Position numbers and translations under genes: made by a program. This document shows, piece by piece, positions 26,627 through 38,096 of a stretch of 64,000 nt of DNA. The notes under the pieces were generated by a model. It did no database searches and was not told where the DNA came from. It was given only the letters and a program-made list of their open reading frames with translations. This DNA comes from Azonexaceae bacterium (GTDB lineage Bacteria; Pseudomonadota; Gammaproteobacteria; Burkholderiales; Rhodocyclaceae), in the NCBI GenBank assembly GCA_013335535.1, contig JAAXVL010000004.1, forward strand, positions 62,001 to 126,000, in the 5' to 3' direction. Each line of letters begins with the position of its first letter. The first letter of the stretch is position 1.

Positions 26627-26654
26627 TTGTATCGTTATGTTGTTAACGATACAA
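26627..26654. repeat. perfect 11-bp inverted repeat upstream of the TonB-receptor operon
   Basis: TTGTATCGTTA-TGTTGT-TAACGATACAA is a perfect dyad about 106 bases before the start of the operon. The half-site ATCGTTA resembles the outer part of ModE boxes, but the centre is shorter. It could be a second ModE site or the operator of another dimeric regulator. The rest of the 284-base intergenic stretch 26522-26805 shows no gene. Confidence 0.75.
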
Positions 26655-26805
26655 CGATGTCGACAAGCCGACAGGCGTTGTTGGGTGATTGGAGGCGGCT
26701 TTCGAAAGGCGCAGCCTGGCTGCTCGATGTTGCAGGCAGGGGGGGCTTGCTGGCTTGCCCGGCCGTTCGGCAACGGGGCGTGGAAGATGTGCCGGGGCTG
26801 TCGCC

Positions 26806-27327
26806 TCAGGCTTGCTCCATGTCCTTGTCCTGGCCAAACCAGGCGTCGAGCGCTTTGACGTCCGGGCGAAGTTCGCAGGCCAGGCCGCCGGTGAAGCGGC
26901 GCCAGACAGGCAGCCATTTTTCGCGGACGATGACGATGGTCGGGATGCCGCGGCTCATGATGTCGAGCATTTCGGCGGCGAAGCCTTCGCCGCCGGCCTC
27001 CATACCGGAAAAACGGTTGAAGACGGCAAGATCGGCCCCTTCATCGGCGATGAGGCGCAGGACGATGCTGGCTTCGGCCAGTCCCTGCGGGTTGACCGAG
27101 CAGGAGGCGGACTGGCGGCCGAGATTCTGCGAGATGCCGTAGCGTTGTCCATCTTCGAGATCGACGAGGCTGATGCTGCAGCCGTTGTCGGTCTGGCACA
27201 TTTCCTGGGCCAGACCGCGCACGCGCAGGCCGCGTTGCTGCAGGTGGCTGATGAAGGTGTGCAGAACCCGGTCGGCGTTTTCGTCGTCGTGAGGGACGAT
27301 GGCGGCAATCGTCGGGGCACTCGTCAT
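26806..27327 (-). CDS. DUF2478-family protein (nif/mod-associated)
   Basis: The 173-residue protein fits the DUF2478 family: 'IAAIVPHDDENADRVLHTFI' at the N-terminus where an NTPase P-loop would sit, 'SCSVNPQGLAEASIVLRLIA', 'GADLAVFNRFSGMEAGGEGF' and 'GIPTIVIVREKWLPVWRRFT'. The family is found with molybdenum and nitrogenase genes. A standard Walker A motif is lacking, so nucleotide binding is uncertain. It is the last gene of the NifA-type operon that begins at 28842. Confidence 0.8.
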   Translation of the reverse strand: MTSAPTIAAIVPHDDENADRVLHTFISHLQQRGLRVRGLAQEMCQTDNGCSISLVDLEDGQRYGISQNLGRQSASCSVNPQGLAEASIVLRLIADEGADLAVFNRFSGMEAGGEGFAAEMLDIMSRGIPTIVIVREKWLPVWRRFTGGLACELRPDVKALDAWFGQDKDMEQA

Positions 27328-27397
27328 GGCGGGGCGGGTCGGTCAGGAATTCGCGATTGTAGGCGTTCGCCGCCCGGCTTGCCTGCGCCGGGGCGAG

Positions 27398-27703
27398 TCA
27401 GGCGTCGAAATGCAGTGCGAGACTCGCCAGAACCTTGGGCAGCGGCAGGTTTTCTTCACTTTCGAGTATGCCCGGCACCGGATGCGGATATTCGTAGAAG
27501 ATGCCGTAGGTGCCGCTGCGCTGGCCGTGAAGGTAAACGTGGGCGCGCAAGGTAGCGATTTCGGCATGGCGCAGGGTGACGATATGGGGATCGTCACCGG
27601 CGTCCGGTTCGATGTCGCAGGCTTGGGCGATGCGTTCGTCGAGCGAAACCAGAACACGGCGGATTTCGCGGGATTTGGGGGCGGCCCAGGGGTTGGCGTT
27701 CAT
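27398..27703 (-). CDS. small conserved protein of the nifF operon, function unknown
   Basis: The 101-residue protein (starts MNANPWAAPKSREIRRVLVS) is not recognised. It contains 'HVYLHGQRSGTYGIFYEYPH' in the middle and ends with 'SLALHFDA'. It overlaps the flavodoxin stop codon by four bases, so translation is probably coupled to nifF. No export signal or metal motif is seen. Confidence 0.75.
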   Translation of the reverse strand: MNANPWAAPKSREIRRVLVSLDERIAQACDIEPDAGDDPHIVTLRHAEIATLRAHVYLHGQRSGTYGIFYEYPHPVPGILESEENLPLPKVLASLALHFDA

Positions 27704-28233
27704 GGCAGTAGCTCCGGTCGGATTTGCGCCAGCCAGGCGTCGATGCGGGCCTCGGTCAGCAGCGGCTGGTGGTGCTGGTCCAGCGCCAGGCCGAGGAATT
27801 CGTCGCCATCCACCGCCTGCGAGGCGGTGAAGTCGTAGCCGGCGGTCAGCCAGCGACCGACGACGCGGCCGCCGGCAGCGACAAAGGCGTCGTGCAGCAG
27901 GCCAATGGCGTCGACAAATTCTTCGGGGTATTTTTTCTGGTCGCCCAGGCCGAAGATGGCGATGGTCTTGCCAGTCAGGTCGGCGCCGGCCAGTTGCGGA
28001 AGGAACTCCTCCCAGCTCGGCTGGCTGAGGCCGACCGACTGGCCGGGTAGTTCGCCATCGCCGAGCGTCGGGCTGCCGACGATGAGCGCGTCGTAGGCTA
28101 GGAAATCTTCAAGTGTCGTGCGGCCGATGTTGACCGGCGCCTCGGCAACGTCCCCCAGTTTTTTCGCCATCTGCTTGGCGATGAGCCGGGTGCGGCCGGT
28201 GTCGGTGCCGAAGAAGATTCCGATTTTGGCCAT
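27700..28233 (-). CDS. nifF: flavodoxin, nitrogenase electron donor type
   Basis: The 177-residue long-chain flavodoxin has the FMN phosphate loop 'GIFFGTDTGRTRLIAKQMAK' (residues 5-24), 'LIVGSPTLGDGELPGQSVGL' and 'IFGLGDQKKYPEEFVDAIGL' and the long-chain insert near residues 125-150. The place between a nifZ-like gene and other nif-linked genes, under a NifA/RpoN promoter, supports the NifF role of passing electrons from NifJ to the nitrogenase Fe protein. nifJ is encoded at 33.3 kb. A dispersed-repeat copy covers its start codon. Confidence 0.92.
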   Translation of the reverse strand: MAKIGIFFGTDTGRTRLIAKQMAKKLGDVAEAPVNIGRTTLEDFLAYDALIVGSPTLGDGELPGQSVGLSQPSWEEFLPQLAGADLTGKTIAIFGLGDQKKYPEEFVDAIGLLHDAFVAAGGRVVGRWLTAGYDFTASQAVDGDEFLGLALDQHHQPLLTEARIDAWLAQIRPELLP

Positions 28234-28254
28234 TTTTACCGGTTGACCGTGGAA
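28222..28254 (+). repeat. dispersed repeat copy spanning the nifZ-like stop and nifF start
   Basis: CGATTTTGGCC is followed by ATTTTTACCGGTTGACCGTGG (core 28243-28252). Read on the minus strand it supplies the last codons and TAA stop of the nifZ-like gene and the first codons (ATGGCCAAAATC) of the flavodoxin. Confidence 0.8.
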
Positions 28255-28508
28255 TCCTGCGTCAGCTCGTCGGGCAGGCAGCCAATCGGGGCGCCGAGGC
28301 TGCCATCGGGGCCGTTTTCAAACTGGACCAGATAGATTTCCTTGGTTTCGTCCATTTCGGCGACGCCAAAATGGACGACCACGCCGCGCAGGCCGGAGGG
28401 AACGATCAAGGCTTCTTCATCTTCGAAGCCGGGCATGCCGCCGTCGTTGAAGATGTCTTCGGCCGCGAAGACCATGTCGCCGATGTGATATTGCTGAGCG
28501 GTTTCCAT
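28236..28508 (-). CDS. NifZ-like protein
   Basis: The 90-residue protein has the pattern of the NifZ domain: 'YHIGDMVFAAEDIFNDGGMP' (compare NDGTYPG in NifZ), 'LIVPSGLRGVVVHFGVAEMD', 'EIYLVQFE' and 'IGCLPDELT' (compare VGCREEEL). NifZ assists maturation of the P-cluster of the MoFe protein. Its final residues and stop codon (STVNR, TAA) come from a dispersed-repeat copy. It lies two bases before nifF and four after the ferredoxin gene. Confidence 0.8.
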   Translation of the reverse strand: METAQQYHIGDMVFAAEDIFNDGGMPGFEDEEALIVPSGLRGVVVHFGVAEMDETKEIYLVQFENGPDGSLGAPIGCLPDELTQDSTVNR

Positions 28509-28512
28509 GATC

Positions 28513-28842
28513 TCAGGCCCAGACGTCAGGCGGTGCCAGCAGGCGCTCGACCGGCTGGTCGAACATCAGGTGCTCGTCGATGATGACGCCGACGTCTTCC
28601 GGCTTGACGCCGGTGTACATGATGCCGTCCGGGTAGACCAGGACGCTTGGGCCGAGGTGGCACGGGCCGAGGCAGCCGGTGTTGGTCAGCGCGAAGCCCG
28701 AGACCCACAGGTTGCGGGCGGTGAATTCATCTGAAAACGCCTGCCAGGTGGCGCCGCAGCCCTTTTCCTGGCAAGAGCCGCGCGGGTGGCCGGCTGGGCG
28801 CCCCTGGACGCAGACGAGTAGGTGTTTCTTCGGTTTGGGCAT
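28513..28842 (-). CDS. thioredoxin-like [2Fe-2S] ferredoxin
   Basis: The 109-residue protein belongs to the thioredoxin-fold 2Fe-2S ferredoxins (Shethna I type): 'KKHLLVCVQGRP', then 'GSCQEKGC' and 'NTGCLGPCHLGPSVLVYPDG'. The cysteines of 'LLVC', 'GC' and 'CLGPC' supply the cluster ligands. Such ferredoxins are common in nif regions of diazotrophs. It is the first gene of the operon ferredoxin, nifZ-like, nifF, small protein, DUF2478, with an RpoN promoter 31 bases upstream. Confidence 0.88.
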   Translation of the reverse strand: MPKPKKHLLVCVQGRPAGHPRGSCQEKGCGATWQAFSDEFTARNLWVSGFALTNTGCLGPCHLGPSVLVYPDGIMYTGVKPEDVGVIIDEHLMFDQPVERLLAPPDVWA

Positions 28843-28872
28843 GGCGCTCTCCTGGTTGATGGCTTTGCTATT

Positions 28873-28887
28873 GCAAGTCGAGTGCCA
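28873..28887 (-). promoter_or_regulatory. RpoN promoter of the nifF operon
   Basis: The minus strand reads TGGCAC-TCGAC-TTGC, a perfect -24/-12 element, 31 bases before the ferredoxin ATG at 28842. Confidence 0.92.
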
Positions 28888-28929
28888 GCTTTAAAGTTAA
28901 TTAATTCAGTGGCTTGCATTTTTGCGCCT

Positions 28930-28945
28930 TGTCGTCTTTGCGACA
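28930..28945. promoter_or_regulatory. NifA upstream activator site of the nifF operon
   Basis: TGT-CGTCTTTGCG-ACA is a perfect TGT-N10-ACA site in the same CTTGTCG...GCGACA context as the other two, 43 bases from the RpoN promoter. Confidence 0.88.
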
Positions 28946-29080
28946 AATTGGTCTTGGGAACACCAATTCTGTTTTGCTGCGGGGGGGATTGATTGGTCTC
29001 TCTTCGCCAAAAAGGCAGCGAAGCACAAGGGATATCGCCAATACAACCGACCCCGTGTGTCGATGCAATAATCCACCCCT

Positions 29081-30019
29081 ATGGAACTCCTCATAGAAAT
29101 CATCCTGAAAGCGGGCCGTTCGGCTGTCGAACTCGCCTTCTTTGTCCTGCTTCCCGTCATGGTCGTCATGCTCTCGCTCATGCGCCTGCTCGAAGCACGC
29201 GGTGTGCTGGACTGGGTGGTCGCCCGTCTGGCGCCCCTGCTCAAGCCGGTCGGCCTGACCGGGTTGGGCGTCTTCGCCGCCCTGCAGATCAATTTCGTCA
29301 GTTTCGCTGCGCCGATGGCGACGCTGACCATGATGGAGCAGCGCGGTGCGTCCGACCGCCACATCGCCGCCACGCTGGCCATGGTCTTCGCCATGTCACA
29401 GGCCAACGCGGCGCTGCCGATGATGACCATGGGCCTCGATCTGGCGCTGACCCTGACGTATTCGCTGATCGGCGGCCTGACCGCGGCGGCGGCGACCTAT
29501 TACCTGTTCGGCCGGGCGCTATCGAGCAGCGAAAGCCGGCTTGACGAAACCCTGCACCATCCCGTTGCAGAAACCGCCAAGGGGGTGCTCGATGTCATCA
29601 ACCGGGCCGGTGCCGAGGCATTCAAGCTCTCTGTCGGGGCCATTCCAATGCTCGTGCTGTCGCTGGTTGTCGTGACCGCATTGCGCAGCGGTGGCGCCAT
29701 CGATGCCCTGACGCGACTGCTGGCGCCGGTGCTGACCGCCGCGTCGATCGACAGCGCGCTGATCCTGCCGACGCTGACCAAATACATGGCCGGCGGGACG
29801 GCGATGATGGGGGTCATGGACGAAATGCGCAAAGCGGGCCAGATCAGCGTGGAATTACTCAATGCCAGCGCCGGCTTCCTGATTTCGCCCTTCGACCTGC
29901 CCGGCGTGGCCGTCCTGATTTCCGCCGGGCCGCGCATCGCGGCGGTGTGGAAGCCGGCCGCCCTCGGTGCTTGTATCGGTATCGCCGTGCGTACTGTCGG
30001 GCATATACTCGCCGTATGA
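29081..30019 (+). CDS. nucleoside-recognition (Gate) domain membrane protein, SpmA/B-like
   Basis: The 312-residue protein has about eight hydrophobic segments. Two Gate-type halves can be seen: 'FFVLLPVMVVMLSLMRLLEA' with 'FVSFAAPMATLTMM', and 'AFKLSVGAIPMLVLSLVVVT' with 'LTKYMAGGTAMMGVMDEM'. Gate-domain proteins are inner-membrane carriers with poorly known substrates. The stop overlaps the ATG of the next gene (ATGA), so the pair is co-translated. No nif-type promoter was found in front of it. Confidence 0.8.
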   Translation: MELLIEIILKAGRSAVELAFFVLLPVMVVMLSLMRLLEARGVLDWVVARLAPLLKPVGLTGLGVFAALQINFVSFAAPMATLTMMEQRGASDRHIAATLAMVFAMSQANAALPMMTMGLDLALTLTYSLIGGLTAAAATYYLFGRALSSSESRLDETLHHPVAETAKGVLDVINRAGAEAFKLSVGAIPMLVLSLVVVTALRSGGAIDALTRLLAPVLTAASIDSALILPTLTKYMAGGTAMMGVMDEMRKAGQISVELLNASAGFLISPFDLPGVAVLISAGPRIAAVWKPAALGACIGIAVRTVGHILAV

Positions 30020-30369
30020 ACAGACGATATTTGACCCGCTTGATCCTGGCGAGCAGCGCCGGCCTGATGATGGCCAGCGCCTCGGCTGCCCCCCTGAATC
30101 TGCTCGGTTTCGACGACATGTCCTGCGCGGCATGGAGCAAGTCTAAGGACGACCCCGATCAGCGCGCCGCTTACGTTGTCTGGGTCCGCGGCTTTTTGAC
30201 CGGACATAACTACGCGCTGCCGAACCAGCAGGTTGCCAGTTTTTCCAGCGGCTCGCTGGAATTGAAGCTGAATCAGTATTGCAGCCGGAATCCGACCGGC
30301 CTGATCAGCGATGCCGCGATGCGCATGAGCGACGAGCTTTCGGGACGGAATCAGCCGGTCAGAAAGTAA
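30016..30369 (+). CDS. small exported protein, HdeA-like length and Cys pair
   Basis: The 117-residue protein has a signal peptide (residues 1-24, 'LILASSAGLMMASASAAPLN'). The mature part of about 93 residues has two cysteines ('DDMSCAAW' and 'NQYCSRNP') and the segment 'YVVWVRGFLTGHNYAL', a layout shared with HdeA-like and Rap1a-type periplasmic proteins. Function is not known. It is translationally coupled to the Gate-domain gene. Confidence 0.7.
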   Translation: MNRRYLTRLILASSAGLMMASASAAPLNLLGFDDMSCAAWSKSKDDPDQRAAYVVWVRGFLTGHNYALPNQQVASFSSGSLELKLNQYCSRNPTGLISDAAMRMSDELSGRNQPVRK

Positions 30370-30702
30370 TCAAGCTGCGCTGTAATGAACGGCCAGCCAG
30401 AGCGTTGGCTGCTCCGGGTCGGTCCATTCGACGCGGTGCCGGCGGTGCGGGGCGATGTCGATGCAGTCGCCGGGATTGAGCGTGAGCGGCGCTGGCGTGT
30501 CCTCGAAACGTAGCGTGGCTTTGCCTTGCAGCAGCGTCACCCATTCGCCTTCGGGCTGGTCGTACCAGAAGCCCGGCGGGCTGCACTGGCCGGTGGAAAC
30601 GATGCGTTCGATGCGCAGGCCGGGGCGCTCGAGCAGATTTGAAAATTGCTCGTTATTTCCGGTTGACCGTGGAATATCGGCAAAAAGGTTGTCTGTCATC
30701 AT
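30370..30702 (-). CDS. cupin-fold protein
   Basis: The 110-residue protein has a single cupin barrel: 'PPGFWYDQPEGEWVTLLQGK' and 'LNPGDCIDIAPHRRHRVEWT' give the usual metal-site positions (E and H) of motifs 1 and 2. Proteins of this size are often annotated as phosphoribosylaminoimidazole-like cupins, without known substrate. A dispersed-repeat copy codes for part of residues 9-24, just before the barrel. Its start overlaps the stop of the upstream gene; Met2 is an equal start candidate. Confidence 0.8.
   Translation of the reverse strand: MMTDNLFADIPRSTGNNEQFSNLLERPGLRIERIVSTGQCSPPGFWYDQPEGEWVTLLQGKATLRFEDTPAPLTLNPGDCIDIAPHRRHRVEWTDPEQPTLWLAVHYSAA
30637..30674 (+). repeat. dispersed repeat copy inside the cupin gene
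   Basis: AGATTTGAAAATTGCTCG is followed by TTATTTCCGGTTGACCGTGG (core 30663-30672). It codes for 'PRSTGNNEQFSNL' of the cupin on the minus strand. Confidence 0.8.
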
Positions 30703-31949
30703 GGCTCCGGCTTGTAGAGCGGGATGGCGTCGAGGCGGCGTTCGATTTCTGTGGTCAGCTGCCGATAGGCCGGGCTGCTCGTGTTGCCGAAGCGGCGCTG
30801 GAAATCGCCGGCGCTGATCGCTTCCGGCAGGTCACTGATGAGGGGAATCAGGTCGCTGTCGTTCAATTCCCCTTTGAGCAGGGCATCCAGTCGTGCGTCC
30901 TTGCGGGCGAGCCGTTCGCCGAAGCGGGTGCCGGCCCGGTCGGCGGCCAGATCAGCGAAGGAAAAGCCGCTGCCGTGACGGGAGTCGGCCATTTCCTTAT
31001 AGACGCCGATGGCATCGGCCACCGGTTCGCCGGCCCAGGCGGCGAGGGTGGCAGAGACGACGAAATGCTGGGCGCTGTCGTTGCGGCCGGCCAGCATCAG
31101 GGCCAGGGGGCGCAGTTGCGGCCAGTTTCGCGCCTCGGGAATGAGCGAAGCGATGTTTTTCTCGGCGAGATAGACGCCGAGGACAAGCAGGGCGGCGCGC
31201 CGGTTTTCGTACTGGTCGGTGCCATCGATGTCGAGCGAGGCGCGGAGGACTTCGCTCAGCGGAACCTGCCTGCCCGGCGCGTGATGGTCGAAAAGGGCGG
31301 CCAGTGCCGTCTGGGCGGAACTCAGGCGAACGAGATCATCGGGGTTGAAGGCGATGGAACGGGCACGGTCGAGCAGCGCCGATTCCCAAACGTAGCTGAC
31401 GACAATGCGCTGGCGCTGCGGCTCGAAGCTCAGTTCGCGCACTGCCTGGCGGGCCATGCTCCATTCCGGCCCGTAGCCGGCGCCCTGAACGGCGGTGGTG
31501 AGCACGAGTTCAAGGAGGCTGGCCGGAATCGGCAGGCGGCCAACGGCGGCCGATACGATCTTCGGTTCGCCACTGCCTTCACGCAGCGTGGCGCGCAAAT
31601 TCAGGTAGCGTTCGCCGGGTAGCAGCGGCACGCGCGTGCTGAGGCGGATTTCAGCTGTTTCCTCACCGAGCACGAGGGCGCCGCGGCCATGCAGGCTGCG
31701 CCCGGCCAGGTAATTGATGCCCTCGTCGATCAGCGCGGCGGGAATGGCCGTCCGGCGTGCCTCACCCGATTGCAGGTGGCGTGGGTCGTTGGTGTGGAAT
31801 AGCCAGCGCGCCTGATTGACGGCGGCCTGCGAGATGGTTTCACTGCGCTCGACCAGCGGCTGGCTGTCGAGCGCCAGCAGGAAGAACCCGCCGGCGGCCA
31901 GTACGAATAACAGCAGCGTGCCGGCCAGCCAGGCCAGGAGGCGAGTCAT
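30699..31949 (-). CDS. membrane-anchored conserved hypothetical protein
   Basis: The 416-residue protein has one N-terminal membrane anchor (residues 4-26, 'LLAWLAGTLLLFVLAAGGFF') and a large domain outside the cytoplasm. Features include 'SFADLAADRAGTRFGERLAR' near residues 335-354 and the preceding 'ADSRHGSGFS'. No enzymatic motif is recognised; the sequence resembles conserved betaproteobacterial proteins of unknown function. It follows prfB on the same strand and overlaps the cupin gene by four bases. Confidence 0.7.
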   Translation of the reverse strand: MTRLLAWLAGTLLLFVLAAGGFFLLALDSQPLVERSETISQAAVNQARWLFHTNDPRHLQSGEARRTAIPAALIDEGINYLAGRSLHGRGALVLGEETAEIRLSTRVPLLPGERYLNLRATLREGSGEPKIVSAAVGRLPIPASLLELVLTTAVQGAGYGPEWSMARQAVRELSFEPQRQRIVVSYVWESALLDRARSIAFNPDDLVRLSSAQTALAALFDHHAPGRQVPLSEVLRASLDIDGTDQYENRRAALLVLGVYLAEKNIASLIPEARNWPQLRPLALMLAGRNDSAQHFVVSATLAAWAGEPVADAIGVYKEMADSRHGSGFSFADLAADRAGTRFGERLARKDARLDALLKGELNDSDLIPLISDLPEAISAGDFQRRFGNTSSPAYRQLTTEIERRLDAIPLYKPEP

Positions 31950-31967
31950 GGCTGACTCACCGCCCGT

Positions 31968-33072
31968 TTACACACCTTGCTTGAGGCTGGCCTCGATGAA
32001 CGGATCGAGATCGCCGTCGAGTACGCCCTGGGTGTTGCCGGTTTCGTGGTTGGTGCGCAGATCCTTGATACGGCTCTGGTCGAGCACGTAGGAGCGGATC
32101 TGGTGGCCCCAGCCGATGTCGGACTTGGCGTCTTCGAGCTTCTGCTGCTCGGCTTGCTGCTTGCGCAGCTCGAACTCGTAGATGCGGGCGCGCAGCATTT
32201 GCCAGGCTTCGTCGCGATTGCGGTGCTGCGAACGGTCGTTCTGGCACTGGACGACGATGCCGGTCGGCACGTGGGTCAGACGGACGGCCGAGTCAGTCTT
32301 ATTGATGTGCTGACCACCGGCACCGGAGGCGCGATAGGTGTCGGTGCGCACGTCGGCTGGATTGATGTTGATTTCGATCGAGTCATCGACTTCCGGGAAG
32401 ACGAATACCGAGGTGAAGCTGGTGTGGCGGCGGGCGGCCGAGTCGAAAGGCGACTTGCGGACCAGGCGATGGATGCCGGTTTCGGTGCGCAGCGTGCCGT
32501 AGGCATAGTCGCCCGTGAACTTGACGGTGGCGCTCTTGAGGCCGGCGACGTCGCCTTCGGATTCTTCCATGACTTCCACGGTGAACCCTTTTTTCTCGCC
32601 ATATTTCAAATACATGCGCAGCAGCATCGAGGCCCAGTCCTGGGCTTCCGTACCGCCGGCGCCGGCCTGGATTTCCAGGAAGCAGGGCATTGGGTCGGAC
32701 GGGTTGTTGAACATGCGGCGGAATTCGAGGGCGGCGACCTTGGCTTCGAGGCCGGCGTTGTCAGCCTCGACGGCGAGCAGGGTGTCTTCATCGCCATCTT
32801 CCTTGCCCATGTCGAACAGCTCGCGGCCATCCTTGAGGCCGGCAGCGACTTCCTCGAGCACGAGCACGATGTTTTCCAGCGATTTCTTCTCGCGACCGAG
32901 TTCCTGGGCGCGCTTGGCGTCGTCCCAGATCTTCGGGTCTTCCATCTCCTGCGTGAGGAGGGTCAGGCGTTCGCGTTTCTGATCGTAGTCAAAGATACCT
33001 CCGCAGCTCGGCGGCGCGCTGCGCCAGATCGTCGAGCTTGTTGGAGATGCTGTTGATGTGTTCGGCTTCCAT
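31968..33072 (-). CDS. prfB: peptide chain release factor 2 with programmed +1 frameshift
   Basis: The gene starts at 33072 ([20 protein letters not shown]), meets an in-frame UGA at 32991-32989 after 27 codons, and continues in the +1 frame to 31968. The main frame contains the release-factor motifs '[20 protein letters not shown]' (GGQ) and '[16 protein letters not shown]', and the SPF tripeptide in '[15 protein letters not shown]' that reads UGA and UAA. RF2 made from this gene competes with the frameshift, which gives autoregulation. The coordinates span both frames (join of 33072-32992 and 32990-31968). Confidence 0.95.
32986..33004 (-). promoter_or_regulatory. prfB programmed frameshift site
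   Basis: The minus strand reads GCGGAGGTATCTTTGACTA: a Shine-Dalgarno-like GGAGG three bases before the slippery CTT and the UGA-C stop, essentially the E. coli arrangement. Confidence 0.95.
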
Positions 33073-33273
33073 GATGGGGCGTCCAGATACTTGAAAACCG
33101 AACATTATAAAGGTTTAGGGCGAGTCGTCGGGCCTCGTTTTGGCGTCAATATTTTTGCGGCCAATTGGCATAAATGCTTGCCAGGCGGGCGTAGAATGGA
33201 CTTGCTGCGTCGCAACAAATAGAAGGAGGGACCCACCTCCGCGGGCGGTGCACTTTTCAGGGCAGGACCGAAC

Positions 33274-36892
<3,619 letters not shown>

Positions 36893-36900
<8 letters not shown>

Positions 36901-37903
36901 TCTGTCCACCACCTACCTTGGCCTGCACCTCAAAAACCCGCTGGTCCCCTCATCGAGCCCGCTCAGTCATGACCTCGATGCCATACTGCATCTTGAAGAT
37001 GCTGGCGCGGCGGCCATCGTCATGCATTCGCTGTTCGAGGAGGACGTCCGCCACGATGAACGAATGATCGACCGCTTCCTCGTCCATCCCGATACTTTCG
37101 GCGAATCGGCTGGCCACCTGCCTTTCGGCCACGACTACCAGAGCCGGCTCGACACTTACCTCGAGCAAATACAGCGCCTCAAGTCGCGGCTTTCGATCCC
37201 GGTTGTCGCCAGCCTCAACGGCTCGTCGCTGAGTGGTTGGGTCGAACTGGGCAAGGAGCTTCAGGCAGCCGGCGCCGACGCGCTCGAACTTAACGCCTGG
37301 TACATGCCGAGCGACCCCAAGGTTTCCGGCGAAGCCATCGAGGACCACCACATTTCGCTGCTGCAGGAACTGAAAACTGCGGTGAGCATCCCGGTCGGCA
37401 TGAAGCTGTCGCCCTTCTTTTCGTCGCTGCCGCATTTCGTCCATCAGGCCGAAGCGGCCGGGGCGGCGGGCATCTCGCTATTCAACCGATTCTTCCAGCC
37501 TGACATTGACCTGGAAACCCTGAGCGTCGTGGACCGCGTCCAGCTATCGTCTTCAGCCGACACGCTACTCGCCATGCGCTGGATCGCCATCCTGCGTGGC
37601 AATACCAATCTCTCGCTGGCCGCCACCGGCGGAGTCCACTCTGCTGCCGATGCCCTGAAACTCCTGCTGGCCGGCGCCGACGTCGTGCACATGACCAGCG
37701 CCCTACTCAAACACGGCCCGCAGGCGCTTGGTAATGTTCTGCAAGGCATGACTGACTGGTTAAGGGAGCGCGAATACACCTCGGTCGCGCAAATGAAAGG
37801 CTCAATGAGCCAGCAGAATTCCCCCAACCCGAGCACTTTCGCCCGGGCCTCTTATCTTCATGTCCTGAATTCGTTTGTGCCACCGGCTGGAGTCCGCTAC
37901 TAG
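36893..37903 (+). CDS. dihydroorotate-dehydrogenase-like flavoprotein coupled to nifJ
   Basis: The start at 36893 overlaps the last codons of nifJ by eight bases; the open frame upstream is the nifJ shadow. The 336-residue TIM-barrel protein resembles PyrD ('LGLHLKNPLVPSSSPLSHDL', 'GADALELNAWYMPSDPKVSG', 'KLSPFFSSLPHFVHQAEAAG', 'LAATGGVHSAADALKLLLAG'). Asn in place of the usual 'NxSCPN' segment suggests a different substrate from dihydroorotate. Similar proteins follow nifJ in other bacteria; the reaction is unknown. Confidence 0.85.
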
Positions 37904-38043
37904 CGGCGATTTGGCCACATGGGCACTGTGCGGGCTAGAAGTGTCGAATAACTTTACAGCAGCCTATTCTGGCCTATGAAAATGCCATCCTTGCCCTCTG
38001 GAAACGATTGCTAGCTAATGGCCTATTCCATATGACTTTAACG

Positions 38044-38058
38044 TGGCACGGTATGTGC
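38044..38058 (+). promoter_or_regulatory. RpoN-type promoter of the PEP-CTERM gene
   Basis: TGGCAC-GGTAT-GTGC keeps GG-N10-GC. It lies 38 bases before the ATG at 38097, leaving a short leader with a GGAG site. The 193-base region 37904-38096 shows no gene. Confidence 0.75.
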
Positions 38059-38096
38059 TTTGATTTTTTTATCTAATGTTGTTTTTGGAGTTCATC

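Noticed and set aside
33163-33180. TGGCATAAATGCTTGCC upstream of nifJ as an RpoN promoter
   Set aside because: Spacing between GG and GC is 11, one base too long, and no TGT-N10-ACA site is nearby.
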